Below, in pieces: positions 18,264 through 27,595 of a stretch of DNA of 64,000 bases (within the stretch, counting starts at the first letter, position 1; every line of letters begins with the position of its first letter). The translations under genes and the position numbers were made by a program. The notes beneath the pieces were generated by a model, which had not been told where the DNA came from, searched no databases, and saw only the letters and a program-made list of their open reading frames with translations. This DNA comes from Cutibacterium namnetense (lineage in GTDB: Bacteria; Actinomycetota; Actinomycetes; Propionibacteriales; Propionibacteriaceae), in assembly GCF_001642025.1 (NCBI RefSeq), contig NZ_LWHO01000001.1:1-64000 (forward strand). The letters are read 5' to 3'.

Positions 18264-19096
18264 AGTCTCACCTCGTAACTGCTGAGAGCCTCCACCACAG
18301 ACGCAATGTCGCCGCGGTTCGACATGTCGAGAACCCCCGACTCGACCGGAATAACATCAAAATGCTCGCCGTGCTCCACCATCCAGCGCACTGCATCGAC
18401 AATCTCGTACTCCCCGCGCTCCGACTTCTCGATCGAGCGGCACGCATCGAAGATTTTCGGGGTGAAGAGGAAGCAGTTCATCGATACCAGTGCGGCCTCT
18501 CCGGCAGCTTCAACGGTGTGGGGGTCCGGCTTCTCGATGATGCCCGTAAGCTGGCCGGAATCATCAGAATCCAGTAGGGCGAAGGCACGAATACGCTCAG
18601 GGTCGATGTTGGAATGCGCGATCATCGCGCGCTTTGTGAAACCTAGGGTCCCTGAGGCCGGAAGCTCGCGAAGCCTGGCGACCGCATCCTCCGGGTAAAA
18701 ATTGTCAGAGTTCACAACCAGTACCCGGTCATCGCCGGCAAACTCCTCGGCGGCTGCAACGGCATCCGCAGTACCCAGAGGATGCTCCTGGACCGCATAG
18801 ACAATCGACAGTCGCGATGTTTCACACGAGTCGTAGTAGTCCCGGATCATGTTGTGCTCGGGGCCGATCACCAGACAAAATTCGTCAAAACCGGCGTCGG
18901 CTAGCGCTGAGATGACGTAGTCGAGGAATGGACGACCATCAAGACTGATCATTGCCTTGACGCCGGCTGCGGCAGCAGCTGCCTGATCTGCCGTAAGGGA
19001 GACCCCCTCGGCAGATTTACGCATCCGCGCTCCCAGACCACGCGCCATGATGACGACCTTGTGAGGAGCCGTTTGTGTCACCGGATCGTGTGTCAT
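18260..19096 (-). CDS. Sugar-1-phosphate nucleotidyltransferase
   Basis: This 278-residue NTP_transferase-family protein has an N-terminal nucleotide-binding loop ARGLGARMRKS close to the consensus AGGxGxRxxP. It is followed by KAMISLDGRPFLDYVISAL and the product-binding core VVNSDNFYPEDA. It likely makes NDP-sugars or acts in sugar sensing. It forms a two-gene unit with the galactokinase-like gene (4-bp overlap), with the phosphohexomutase further downstream. The first glycine of the loop is replaced (MARG instead of AGG), which departs from most characterised enzymes. Confidence 0.7.
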   Translation of the reverse strand: MTHDPVTQTAPHKVVIMARGLGARMRKSAEGVSLTADQAAAAAAGVKAMISLDGRPFLDYVISALADAGFDEFCLVIGPEHNMIRDYYDSCETSRLSIVYAVQEHPLGTADAVAAAEEFAGDDRVLVVNSDNFYPEDAVARLRELPASGTLGFTKRAMIAHSNIDPERIRAFALLDSDDSGQLTGIIEKPDPHTVEAAGEAALVSMNCFLFTPKIFDACRSIEKSERGEYEIVDAVRWMVEHGEHFDVIPVESGVLDMSNRGDIASVVEALSSYEVRL

Positions 19097-19220
19097 GTGG
19101 GCAATCCTAGGAATCGATCCGAATCCGCGCGCGGCTGGGGCAGCATCCGGTCACTTCAGATGATCCTTTTCCATTTTTGCCCGTCGGCCAGGGGACACGT
19201 CAATCACGTATCCTGGCGGC

Positions 19221-20054
19221 ATGGCCACCGGTAGTAACGGCACCTTGGACAAGAAGTCGCCAGCTAGCATGCACACCTCGGTAATCGTCTTGTCCCTCGT
19301 CCTCATCTTCGCTATCCGGAACAGCGCCCTCGACGTACCCCTCAGCCTGGTGCTGCTGGTGACGGCCGTCATGTGGGCCGTTCAAAGACAGAAGGCCAAG
19401 TCCAAACGAATCAAGAGCAGCGAGCACCACGAGTCCACCTCAGATGAGCAAAACCTGGGGACCCCGGCCCCCAATCCCGCGAAAGAAAAGAAGGTCGTAG
19501 AGCGCAGACCTCGATCATCAGCAGATAGGGACAACAGCTTCTCCGACTCGCCGGATCAAGCCCTGCGCGGTGGCCCCTTCGCGGCTCTGACCGATGCGTT
19601 ACCCAGCAACGGTGACCAGTCCGGTAAGCACATCGAGCCCGCGCGGCCTCAACAACATCATCCAGCCCCGAAACTGGGGCATCCGCAATATCAAAGTCGT
19701 GCGCCGCACCCTTTCCCTCAGGATCCGGAGTCCGTGGGTCTCCACGACCCCGAGTCCCTCCTGCCTGAGATCGCTAGGCCCAAGATCAAACCCCCGGCCA
19801 CGCCTGCCTCCGATGTTCCGGCACTCACTCCACCTACGGACGAGGCTATGAAAGCCACGGCCTCGAGTCCTGCTGTCACTCAGAAAGCCGCCTCAATCGC
19901 CGCCCCCACAAAAATCGCCCGCGACAGCCGATCCGACGACAACCAGGGCGGATCAGCAGCCATTTGCGTGACGCACGAGTCAGCTACGACGAGTCTGCAC
20001 GAGCTCCGCGAGGACAACGGTTCGTGCCTGTCCACGTCTTCCCTCTTCGCGTAG
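19221..20054 (+). CDS. Hypothetical membrane-anchored protein with a long disordered tail
   Basis: This 277-residue protein of unknown function has a hydrophobic stretch at about residues 21-55 (SVIVLSLVLIFAI and SLVLLVTAVMWAV). This probably forms one or two membrane spans. A basic segment (QRQKAKSKRIK) and about 200 residues rich in Pro, Ala, Ser, Lys and Asp follow, with no recognisable domain. Such a tail is likely disordered. The ATG chosen lies shortly after the divergent nucleotidyltransferase gene. No family is recognised. Confidence 0.5.
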   Translation: MATGSNGTLDKKSPASMHTSVIVLSLVLIFAIRNSALDVPLSLVLLVTAVMWAVQRQKAKSKRIKSSEHHESTSDEQNLGTPAPNPAKEKKVVERRPRSSADRDNSFSDSPDQALRGGPFAALTDALPSNGDQSGKHIEPARPQQHHPAPKLGHPQYQSRAPHPFPQDPESVGLHDPESLLPEIARPKIKPPATPASDVPALTPPTDEAMKATASSPAVTQKAASIAAPTKIARDSRSDDNQGGSAAICVTHESATTSLHELREDNGSCLSTSSLFA

Positions 20055-20254
20055 CGATCACCGGATTCGCGCAGCGGCGACCGGACCCCACTCATTTACA
20101 ACCCCACCAAGAGAAATCGCGAAACATGTCTGGTCGCCGACGGACCCGGCATAATCCGGTCCCAACCCCCAGCGTGCTGACGCTTTTCGCAAGCGTGCGA
20201 AAGCGGACCCCAACACAAACAGCATGTACCTGGTCGCAAATCCGACATACCGCT

Positions 20255-21178
20255 TTACGCCGCTGCAGCCACACCCCGGTGCCGGCCCCAGAGCGCTGAC
20301 CTGACGGTGCCGAGTACCAGCTCCGGATTGTCCCGAATCATATTTGGCGTGATCCGAATGACGCGCAATCCAGCTCCCACCAAAAGTGCGTGGCGCCTGG
20401 CTGTCGCCTCGTAGTCTGCTGATCCCCCGTGGAAGGCATAGCTGTCGACCTCGACAACCACATTCTCCTTCTTAAACCAGAGGTCAGGAAAGACGGCGTT
20501 CCCGTCAATCCACAACCTCTCGTTCGCCTTCCACCCACTGATCCGATGACGGCGGAACAACGCATGAATCTCTCGCTCAGCGACAGACCACGGACGGTCC
20601 AACAACTGGCGCAAAACTCGCCTAACAACGCTGGATGGAGCCTTCCTCGCGACCCTAGGACGAACCTCGCGAAGGTCTTCAGGAGTTGCGTAGCCTTGCC
20701 GAAGGCATTCCGTGGCAGCTTCCCAGTCCCCACGCAGCGCCAACCAGAAGCACGTGTAGGCGCGAGTGGTACGTACACCGTACCGATCCTCGATGACGGG
20801 CTCGCTCGCAGCGCGATGGAACCTTAGCCATGGCCGACGCGAGCACCGCGGCATCGAGTGCGGGACGATGACGTCAATTTCGGTCACCTTAAGATCCCTC
20901 ATCCCCGCCAGGTACAAAGCAGCCCTACCGGCAAAGACCGCGCTCGGACGCCACAACCTGACGGCACGCATCCACGACTCTGGGTGTCTGGCGGCCGTAG
21001 CCGTCATGACGATTCTGGGCAGGGGTCTGATGACGTGGCCCTCCCGTGCCGCTCGCCGCGCCTGCCGAGCGACTCGTCCCACCGAACTGATCTTGGCCAC
21101 ACCGCCGTTGGCCTCCAGGATGTCAACTAACTCCATACTTTCAGTTATCGTTTCGCCCCAGGTATTTTCGTCATCCAA
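20255..21178 (-). CDS. DUF559-type endonuclease-fold protein with AbiEi-like N-terminus
   Basis: This 307-residue protein begins with a winged-helix-like segment (ILEANGGVAKISSVGRVARQARRAAREGHV) resembling AbiEi-type antitoxin N-termini. It ends in a Vsr/PD-(D/E)XK-like domain. The putative catalytic series is E in SVAEREIHALF, D in AVFPDLWF and E-x-D in VVVEVDSYAFHGG, followed by LLVGAGLRVIRITPNMI. Such genes are common, often single, in actinobacteria, and their targets are unknown. There is no partner toxin gene next to it. Confidence 0.65.
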   Translation of the reverse strand: MDDENTWGETITESMELVDILEANGGVAKISSVGRVARQARRAAREGHVIRPLPRIVMTATAARHPESWMRAVRLWRPSAVFAGRAALYLAGMRDLKVTEIDVIVPHSMPRCSRRPWLRFHRAASEPVIEDRYGVRTTRAYTCFWLALRGDWEAATECLRQGYATPEDLREVRPRVARKAPSSVVRRVLRQLLDRPWSVAEREIHALFRRHRISGWKANERLWIDGNAVFPDLWFKKENVVVEVDSYAFHGGSADYEATARRHALLVGAGLRVIRITPNMIRDNPELVLGTVRSALWGRHRGVAAAA

Positions 21179-21389
21179 TTCGACATCTGTGGATAACGAC
21201 CGCGGATGCTATCGGAGTTGTCCACAGCGTGACTCCTCGAGGGCCCCACACGCACCGTGTCGACCCCACGCCACAGCCCAATGGGCCAGATTCCTGACCG
21301 CCCCTCCCCCTCCTCCCCCGTAGCCTTCCTGACCAAAAATCCCACTACCCCGTCGCCTCTGTCCTTCCCGTGCAAAGTAGGCTTGCGAC

Positions 21390-22796
21390 ATGGCAGAGAT
21401 GCGCATTGAGAAAGACAGCATGGGCGAGGTCGAAGTACCCGCCGAGCACTACTGGGGGGCCCAGACACAGCGCTCCCTTCACAACTTCGAGATCGGTCGT
21501 GACACCTTCGTTTGGGGGCGGGACATGATCCGTGCTCTCGGAACTCTCAAAAAGTCCGCGGCACTGGCCAACAAAGAACTGGGCGAATTGCCGGGCGACA
21601 TTGCCGACCTCATCGTTCAGGCTGCCGACGAGGTCATCGCTGGAAATCTCGATGGCGAGTTCCCGCTAGTGGTCTTCCAGACTGGTTCGGGAACCCAGTC
21701 CAACATGAACACCAACGAGGTGATCAGCAACCGTGCCATTGAGCTGGCCGGTGGCGAGCGCGGGTCGAAGAAGCCCGTCCACCCCAATGACCATGTCAAC
21801 CGTGGCCAATCGTCTAACGACACTTTCCCGACGGCCATGCACATCGCCGTCGTATGCGCCCTCAACGAGCGCCTTTACCCCGCCGTCCAGCAGCTTCGCG
21901 ACACCCTCGACGAGAAGGCCAAGAAGTACGACGACGTCGTGATGGTCGGCCGCACTCACCTACAGGACGCAACGCCGATCCGCCTCGGCCAGGTCATCAG
22001 CGGCTGGGTCGCCCAAATCGATTTTGCCCTTGACGGCATCCGCTACGCCGATTCTCGCGCCCGTGAATTGGCCATCGGTGGCACCGCCGTCGGAACCGGC
22101 CTCAACGCCCACCCCGATTTCGGCCCGACCGTTGCCAAGCACGCGACCGAAGAGACTGGTCTTGAGTTCAAGCAGGCCGACAACCTTTTCGCCGCGCTGA
22201 GTGCCCACGACGCCTTGGTGCAAGTTTCGGGGTCGCTGCGTGTCCTCGCTGACGCCCTCATGAAGATCGCCAATGACGTCCGCTGGTACGCCTCCGGCCC
22301 CCGCAACGGTATCGGCGAGCTCCTCATTCCCGAGAACGAGCCCGGCTCTTCGATCATGCCGGGCAAAGTCAATCCGACCCAGTGCGAGGCCATGACGATG
22401 GTCGCCACCCGCGTGTTCGGTAACGACGCGACAGTCGGTTTTGCCGGTTCCCAAGGCAACTTCCAGCTCAATGTGTTCAAGCCCGTGATGGCTCACGCCT
22501 GCCTAGAATCGATCCGCCTCATCGCCGATTCGTGCATCAGCTTCGACAAGCATTGCGCCTACGGCATCGAGCCGAATCCCGACAAAATCAAGGAGAACCT
22601 CGACAAGAACCTCATGCAGGTGACGGCTCTCAACCGTCACATCGGTTACGACCTGGCTTCGAAGATCGCCAAGAACGCTCACCATAAGGGCATCAGCCTG
22701 CGTGAGTCCGCTCTCACGATCGGCGGCATGAGCGAGGAGGACTTCGATAAGTGGGTGGTCCCCGCTGACATGACTCACCCCAGCGCCGCTGAATGA
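21390..22796 (+). CDS. fumC: Fumarate hydratase, class II
   Basis: This 468-residue enzyme hydrates fumarate to L-malate in the TCA cycle; in propionic fermenters the reverse reaction feeds the Wood-Werkman cycle. The fumarase/aspartase signature [15 protein letters not shown] is present. Also seen are [19 protein letters not shown], the B-site-type [14 protein letters not shown] and [15 protein letters not shown]. Length and N-terminus ([17 protein letters not shown]) are canonical for FumC. It is monocistronic, ending in a strong terminator. Confidence 0.95.
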   Translation: MAEMRIEKDSMGEVEVPAEHYWGAQTQRSLHNFEIGRDTFVWGRDMIRALGTLKKSAALANKELGELPGDIADLIVQAADEVIAGNLDGEFPLVVFQTGSGTQSNMNTNEVISNRAIELAGGERGSKKPVHPNDHVNRGQSSNDTFPTAMHIAVVCALNERLYPAVQQLRDTLDEKAKKYDDVVMVGRTHLQDATPIRLGQVISGWVAQIDFALDGIRYADSRARELAIGGTAVGTGLNAHPDFGPTVAKHATEETGLEFKQADNLFAALSAHDALVQVSGSLRVLADALMKIANDVRWYASGPRNGIGELLIPENEPGSSIMPGKVNPTQCEAMTMVATRVFGNDATVGFAGSQGNFQLNVFKPVMAHACLESIRLIADSCISFDKHCAYGIEPNPDKIKENLDKNLMQVTALNRHIGYDLASKIAKNAHHKGISLRESALTIGGMSEEDFDKWVVPADMTHPSAAE

Positions 22797-22816
22797 TTTT
22801 TGTCGCCATGACGACG

Positions 22817-22861
22817 CGTCGGGACGGTCTCTGCATCGACAGTGCCCGTCCCGACGTTTTT
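22817..22861 (+). terminator. Rho-independent terminator of fumC
   Basis: An 11-bp perfect stem (CGTCGGGACGG with CCGTCCCGACG) and an 18-nt loop are followed directly by TTTTT. It begins 21 bp after the fumC stop codon. Confidence 0.9.
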
Positions 22862-23011
22862 GTGTATGGGAAGGAAGGGTAATCCGGGAAACGGACCGCT
22901 TCGAGGACAAGATGATCCGCCTGCGTACCGACCGCGGTCACCGGAGACTAGAGGAACCCGCCGCGACAGGACTCACGTAGTGGGGATCCACGCACAGGAC
23001 GTGCGGTGCCA

Positions 23012-23923
23012 TCACCCCTTGACAGCTCCAGCAGCGAGCCCTGACTGCCAGTAGCGCTGAAGGACGAGGAACAAAATCACCAGCGGGACGACTCCAATGA
23101 CCGAAGCGAGCATCACAGCCCCTTTGTCCGGGGCGAAATAGGCCATCATGCCGTACAGCCCTTGGGTTACCGGCTGCAAATTCTCATCGGTTATCATCAT
23201 CAACGGCAGCAAGAAGTTATTCCACGTCGCGACGAAGATGAACAAAAAGATCGTCACCATGGCCGGGGCCAGCAGACGCAGCACCATGGTGGAGAAGATC
23301 CGGAATTCTCCCGCCCCATCAATGCGGGCAGCTTCAAGGAGTTCCGTCGGCACCGAAGAATCTGCGTAGACATTGCCGAGAAATACCCCAAACGGGCTAA
23401 CCATCGATGAGATGATCACTGCCCATATGGTGTTAACCAGGTGTAACTTGATGAACAGCAAGTACAACGGAACAGTAAGCAACGCTACCGGCATCAGTAA
23501 GCCAATCATGATGACGATGAGCAGCACTTGGCGCCCCGGGAACTTGAATTTAGCTATTGCATACCCACAGGCTACCGAAATGAGCGTCCCGACGGCACCA
23601 GACACCGTTGAATATAACAATGAGTTGAGTACCCACCTCGGAAACATTCCTTTGGTCCAGGCCATGAGGGAGTGCCAGTTGGCGGTCCAGTTGAACTCCC
23701 CGAAGGTGAATCCAGAAGTGCTCACCAAATCGGTGTTGTTCTTAGTAGACGCGATGACCAGCCAGATGATGGGGAACAAAAAGTAGCACGCTGCAAAGAT
23801 CAAAATCACCAATGTGATTGTCCGGGCCGTCGTGGAGGGGGCAATCGATCGAGGCGGAAGGCCAGCCAACGAGGGGCGATACTGAATGCCATCCTTGGTG
23901 ACGGCGGTTTTGCCATGTGGCAT
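23012..23923 (-). CDS. Sugar ABC transporter permease (MalG/LacG type)
   Basis: This 303-residue inner-membrane permease has six predicted spans. The EAA-type cytoplasmic loop contains ELLEAARIDGAGEFRIF, which docks an ATPase. The N-terminus (ITLVILIFAACYFLFPIIWLV) and C-terminus (LVILFLVLQRYWQSGLAAGAVKG) are typical of MalG-like proteins. The start MPHGKTAV at 23923 lies 1 bp after the stop of the other permease gene. No ATPase gene is in the operon, so a shared MsiK-like ATPase encoded elsewhere is expected, as is common in actinobacteria. Confidence 0.88.
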   Translation of the reverse strand: MPHGKTAVTKDGIQYRPSLAGLPPRSIAPSTTARTITLVILIFAACYFLFPIIWLVIASTKNNTDLVSTSGFTFGEFNWTANWHSLMAWTKGMFPRWVLNSLLYSTVSGAVGTLISVACGYAIAKFKFPGRQVLLIVIMIGLLMPVALLTVPLYLLFIKLHLVNTIWAVIISSMVSPFGVFLGNVYADSSVPTELLEAARIDGAGEFRIFSTMVLRLLAPAMVTIFLFIFVATWNNFLLPLMMITDENLQPVTQGLYGMMAYFAPDKGAVMLASVIGVVPLVILFLVLQRYWQSGLAAGAVKG

Positions 23924-23924
23924 G

Positions 23925-24833
23925 TTAGTCCACCTTCCTCTGAGCGAGGGCATAGATTATTGCGAGTACCCCGGCAACCAAGGCCATCATGATGGATACC
24001 GCGGAGGCCGGCCCGGCACCGCTAGGGCTAATTTTTCCATTCATGGTGTTGTAAGCCATCATCATGGGCGTGTAATCCCGCGGCATCCAAGTCGCAACGG
24101 TGGCTAAAACCGTCGGCTCATTGAACAATTGCACGGTGCCAATAATGGATAGCAGAACTGCCAGCATAGCTGCACCTCGAACCATCGGGACCTTAATCTT
24201 CGTCATGATATCCCAGCCCGAGGCGCCGTCAATACGTGCGGCCTCGTAAAGATCTGATGGGATCGCTTGTAGAGCGGCTAAGAAAATCAACATATTGTAG
24301 CCGGTAAAGGTCCACGTCGTCATATTGGCCATTGATGCGAGGATGACATGGGAGCTCAACAGACTGAAGCCTAAATGTCCCGCGAAAGGGGAAATCTCGG
24401 GCACGTAGAGGTAAGTCCACATGATCGCGGCTACCAGCCCCGGAATGGCGTATGGCAAGAAGTATGAGAGGCGCCAGAATCCGGGATGGCGCACCAGGTA
24501 AGAGTCGATAATCAGAGCGAGTAACAGTGCCGTAAGGATCATAATCGGGATTTGAAATACACCGAACAGCATGACGCGACGAATACCTTGCCAGAAGGCG
24601 GGATTCGTACATACGTCCTGGAAGTTCTCCAGGCCGACAAATTTCTCCACTGTCCGGCCTCCGCCGAAGAGACCACCACCCTCGGCAACCTGCTTATGGA
24701 AACCAGCCCGGATGCTCTCGATGATGGGAGCAACGAACACGATGATGAAGACGATGGTGAATGGCAACGCGAATAACCAACCGGTTAACGCCTCGTGCCT
24801 GGCCTTGCGACTGGCCATCGTGGATGAGGACAT
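23925..24833 (-). CDS. Sugar ABC transporter permease (MalF/LacF type)
   Basis: This 302-residue permease has six predicted membrane spans and an EAA loop, DLYEAARIDGASGWDIMTKI. It begins MSSSTMASRKARHEALTGWLFALPF and ends IMMALVAGVLAIIYALAQRKVD. It pairs with the downstream MalG-like permease to form the channel fed by the lipoprotein encoded upstream. A 13-bp hairpin lies between the binding-protein gene and this gene, which probably lowers permease expression relative to the binding protein. Confidence 0.88.
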   Translation of the reverse strand: MSSSTMASRKARHEALTGWLFALPFTIVFIIVFVAPIIESIRAGFHKQVAEGGGLFGGGRTVEKFVGLENFQDVCTNPAFWQGIRRVMLFGVFQIPIMILTALLLALIIDSYLVRHPGFWRLSYFLPYAIPGLVAAIMWTYLYVPEISPFAGHLGFSLLSSHVILASMANMTTWTFTGYNMLIFLAALQAIPSDLYEAARIDGASGWDIMTKIKVPMVRGAAMLAVLLSIIGTVQLFNEPTVLATVATWMPRDYTPMMMAYNTMNGKISPSGAGPASAVSIMMALVAGVLAIIYALAQRKVD

Positions 24834-24947
24834 GCCGCCTCCTGTGGAGAGTTGTCACGGTGCGGATCTTCCCGCGCCGTTCGGCGACCATGGTGATCAC
24901 CGCGGACTGTGTCAATGACAGATCACAACTGTCAGTTGAGGTGGGGC

Positions 24948-24978
24948 TCAGGCCCTCCTGGACCACAGGAGGGCCTGA
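24948..24978 (-). terminator. Intercistronic hairpin between binding protein and permease genes
   Basis: A perfect 13-bp inverted repeat, TCAGGCCCTCCTG and CAGGAGGGCCTGA, encloses a 5-nt loop (GACCA). It has no U-run in the direction of transcription. Its place after the binding-protein gene fits a partial terminator or mRNA-stabilising structure that gives the binding protein an excess over the permeases. Confidence 0.75.
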
Positions 24979-25049
24979 ACCGGTAAAAATGGCCGGTCCG
25001 GACTGCGCATAGCGCTACCCGCTCAGCTAGAGGCCGGCCCCGTCGATAA

Positions 25050-26384
25050 TCACCCGTTCACAGGGAGTCCAGCGTCCTTGAGGGCCTGGACCGAGGTGTC
25101 CTGCGTAATCTGGAAGATGTCGCCGACTTTCGCCTTGCCAGAGGCGGCATCAGCAGCCTTCTCGTTCATCTTCGTGCCCACGGCGGTGAAGCCAGGAATA
25201 TACCCAAACTGCGAGTCGAGTTTCTCATTTGCCTTAGCAAGCTCGGCCATAACGTCCTGGCCACCAAACTGCTTCTTCATTTTCGTAGGAGTAGTCACCT
25301 GGCCCTTAGCGGCGGGGACCAGACCCTGGGTAGCAAGGTCGTTGACCTGGGTGTTGAACCAGTCGTTAAACTGCATCGCCTGAGCGGGGTACTTGCAGCC
25401 CTTGACGACGGCGACACCTGAGCCGCCATCAGGTCCAGTCATGTTCGATCCGCCGAAGGATGGCAGCTGGGCGACGCGCCACTGACCGCTATAGCTGGTC
25501 TTGTCGAGGGCGTCCAGCATGAAGCCTGTCTCCCAAGCAGGGGCGATATTGCCGATGAGTTTCCCGCTGACAAGGTCCTTCGTATACGCATCGCTCCAGC
25601 GGGCGTCGGTGATAGCACTTTTGTCGTCGAGGGCTTTCTGCCAGAAATCGGCAACAGTCTTGCTCTTGTCACCGTTGGTCTCGACCTTCCACTTATCGCC
25701 TTCGGAGGAGTACCAGACGGCGCCCGCAGCAGCAGCCTGAGCGGACAGCCAGTTCTGGGCTTCGTCGGGCTCAAATCCGAGGAGGTACTTGCCCTTGGCG
25801 GCGGCCTTCTTAGCGGAGGCAAGCAACTCGTGAGAGGTTTTCGGAACTCCAATGCCGAGCTTCTTGAACTCGGCTTCGTTGTAGACGTACATCAATGGGC
25901 CAGTATCTTGAGGCAGCCCGACAACCTTGCCGCCGACAGACATCTGACCGTATGCGCCCGAGAAATGATCCTTATATTTCTCGGCCTCGTTGGTGACGTC
26001 CTGCACCAAGCCCTTGACGTACATGTCTGGGACCTCGGAATATCCCGACTGAACCAGGCAGGGGGCGGTCCCAGCCTTCACGTCAGCCTCTAGCTTGGGC
26101 ATGAGCTCATTGGCCTTACCCGGGAATTTCGTGGCTTCGACCTGGATGTCAGGATGCTCCGAGTTCCACTTTTTAACGATGCCAGCGACCTTCGTCATCC
26201 CCTCCCCGTCGGGTAAGCGGTGCAAGTACTTGATAGTGACCGGGCCGGGGGCTGCCGCAGACTGCGACGCAACCTCACTGGGCGACCCGGATCCCCCCGT
26301 AGAACTGCCACAGGCACCGAGCAGGAGTGTTCCGACGACGATCGCACCAACAGAGGCCATCCGACGAGTACGGCGTGTGATCAT
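25050..26384 (-). CDS. Extracellular sugar-binding lipoprotein of the ABC importer
   Basis: This 444-residue family-1 solute-binding protein starts at 26384, where MITRRTRRMASVGAIV opens a lipoprotein signal peptide. The lipobox is LLGAC (C25) and AAGGAAGAGGG precedes the ATG. The mature part shows MalE-like features: IKYLHRLPDGEGMTKVAGIV, WNSEHPDIQVEA and GLPQDTGPLMYVYNEAEFKKLGI. It captures a sugar, identity unknown, for the two permeases. The gene is divergent from a LacI-type regulator, with a palindromic operator between them. Confidence 0.88.
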   Translation of the reverse strand: MITRRTRRMASVGAIVVGTLLLGACGSSTGGSGSPSEVASQSAAAPGPVTIKYLHRLPDGEGMTKVAGIVKKWNSEHPDIQVEATKFPGKANELMPKLEADVKAGTAPCLVQSGYSEVPDMYVKGLVQDVTNEAEKYKDHFSGAYGQMSVGGKVVGLPQDTGPLMYVYNEAEFKKLGIGVPKTSHELLASAKKAAAKGKYLLGFEPDEAQNWLSAQAAAAGAVWYSSEGDKWKVETNGDKSKTVADFWQKALDDKSAITDARWSDAYTKDLVSGKLIGNIAPAWETGFMLDALDKTSYSGQWRVAQLPSFGGSNMTGPDGGSGVAVVKGCKYPAQAMQFNDWFNTQVNDLATQGLVPAAKGQVTTPTKMKKQFGGQDVMAELAKANEKLDSQFGYIPGFTAVGTKMNEKAADAASGKAKVGDIFQITQDTSVQALKDAGLPVNG

Positions 26385-26478
26385 GTCAACCCTCTTCCTT
26401 GAGTCATGGGCCACAGGTGGACCCGCATCTGCCGACCGGCGTGCATTAGATACCGCCCTAGAATCCGCCACAACATTG

Positions 26479-26492
26479 TGTACACGTGTACA
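26479..26492. promoter_or_regulatory. Probable LacI-family operator of the ABC importer
   Basis: TGTACACGTGTACA is a perfect 14-bp palindrome with a central CG, the symmetry usual for LacI-family operators. It sits 95 bp upstream of the binding-protein start and 88 bp upstream of the divergent regulator, so it could control both promoters. Confidence 0.75.
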
Positions 26493-26579
26493 TTACGACT
26501 CGCGCACCGCCCCAGACAAGTGAGGTTGCACAATCGGAGCGTCACCGATGACGAACCGGACTAGTGAGGAGGATTGCCG

Positions 26580-27587
26580 ATGAGCGCGGAACCAAGCCGA
26601 CCCACCATGCACGACGTGGCTCGGGTCGCCGGCGTCTCCCATGCCACGGTGTCACGGGTCCTCAACGGCCACACCAACGTTGCTCCCACAACCGCACGAG
26701 CTGTCGCCGACGCGATCATTACCACCGGCTATGTACCTAACCGGGCAGCACGGTCGCTACGAGTCCAGTCCACCGACACTGTGGTCCTCGTAGCCCGCGA
26801 AAAAGTCGACGTTTTCTACAACGAGCCAACCCTGTCACCGATGGCATCAGGGGCGAACCTTCGTCTTTCCGAACACGGATACCAGATGTTGTTAGCCCTC
26901 GTCGATTCTCCCCGATCCGCTGAGCGGGTTGGGTCATTGATTGCCGGGGGATCCTTCGACGCGGCAATTTTGGTCGCCATGAGCAACGACGACCCGCTGA
27001 TCACGCGTCTCATGGCCACGAATATTCCCCTCGTAACTGCATCCACGCCGTTTCCAGGATCTGACATCCCTTCGGTCGACACCGACAACGTCGGAGGTTC
27101 CCGAGCTATCACTGCGCAACTTGTAGCCACTGGTCGGTCAAAACTAGTCGCTATCGGAGGGCCATCGTGGGCCCCGGTCACCCCGCTACGTCTCGACGGG
27201 TTCTACCAAGGTGCAAAAAATACCGCCTTAGGGCACAGCACAGTCGATGAGTGGACCCTCACCGCCGGCAAGCGAGCAATGGCAGAACTCCTTGAGCGCC
27301 ACCCGGACCTCGACGGAGTCGTCGCGGCCTCAGACCTACTGGCCGCAGGGGCGATCCAAGCCCTCAACGACGTCGGTCGGCCGGTGCCACAAAGTGTTGG
27401 CGTCGTCGGGTTCGATGATGCGCCGGTCGCTGCTCTCAACGATCCTCCGCTGTCGACAGTGCGCAGTGATGCCAGGGCAACAGGAATCGCCCTGGCGGAC
27501 CTGACGATCGCACAGATTCGCGGTCAGGAACTCCCCCAGCGCCACCTCCTACTACCCAACGAAGTGGTCTGGCGGGAGTCAGCCTGA
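26580..27587 (+). CDS. LacI-family repressor of the adjacent sugar importer
   Basis: This 335-residue regulator has an N-terminal LacI HTH (TMHDVARVAGVSHATVSRVLNG, hinge segment after residue 50). A periplasmic-binding-protein-like sensor follows, ending VGVVGFDDAPVAALNDPPLSTVR. The ATG at 26580 is favoured by GAGGAGG 7 bp upstream. It is divergent from the binding-protein gene, with a 14-bp palindrome in between, and so very likely represses the importer until its sugar is present. The effector is not deducible. Confidence 0.85.
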   Translation: MSAEPSRPTMHDVARVAGVSHATVSRVLNGHTNVAPTTARAVADAIITTGYVPNRAARSLRVQSTDTVVLVAREKVDVFYNEPTLSPMASGANLRLSEHGYQMLLALVDSPRSAERVGSLIAGGSFDAAILVAMSNDDPLITRLMATNIPLVTASTPFPGSDIPSVDTDNVGGSRAITAQLVATGRSKLVAIGGPSWAPVTPLRLDGFYQGAKNTALGHSTVDEWTLTAGKRAMAELLERHPDLDGVVAASDLLAAGAIQALNDVGRPVPQSVGVVGFDDAPVAALNDPPLSTVRSDARATGIALADLTIAQIRGQELPQRHLLLPNEVVWRESA

Positions 27588-27595
27588 CCAGTCAG

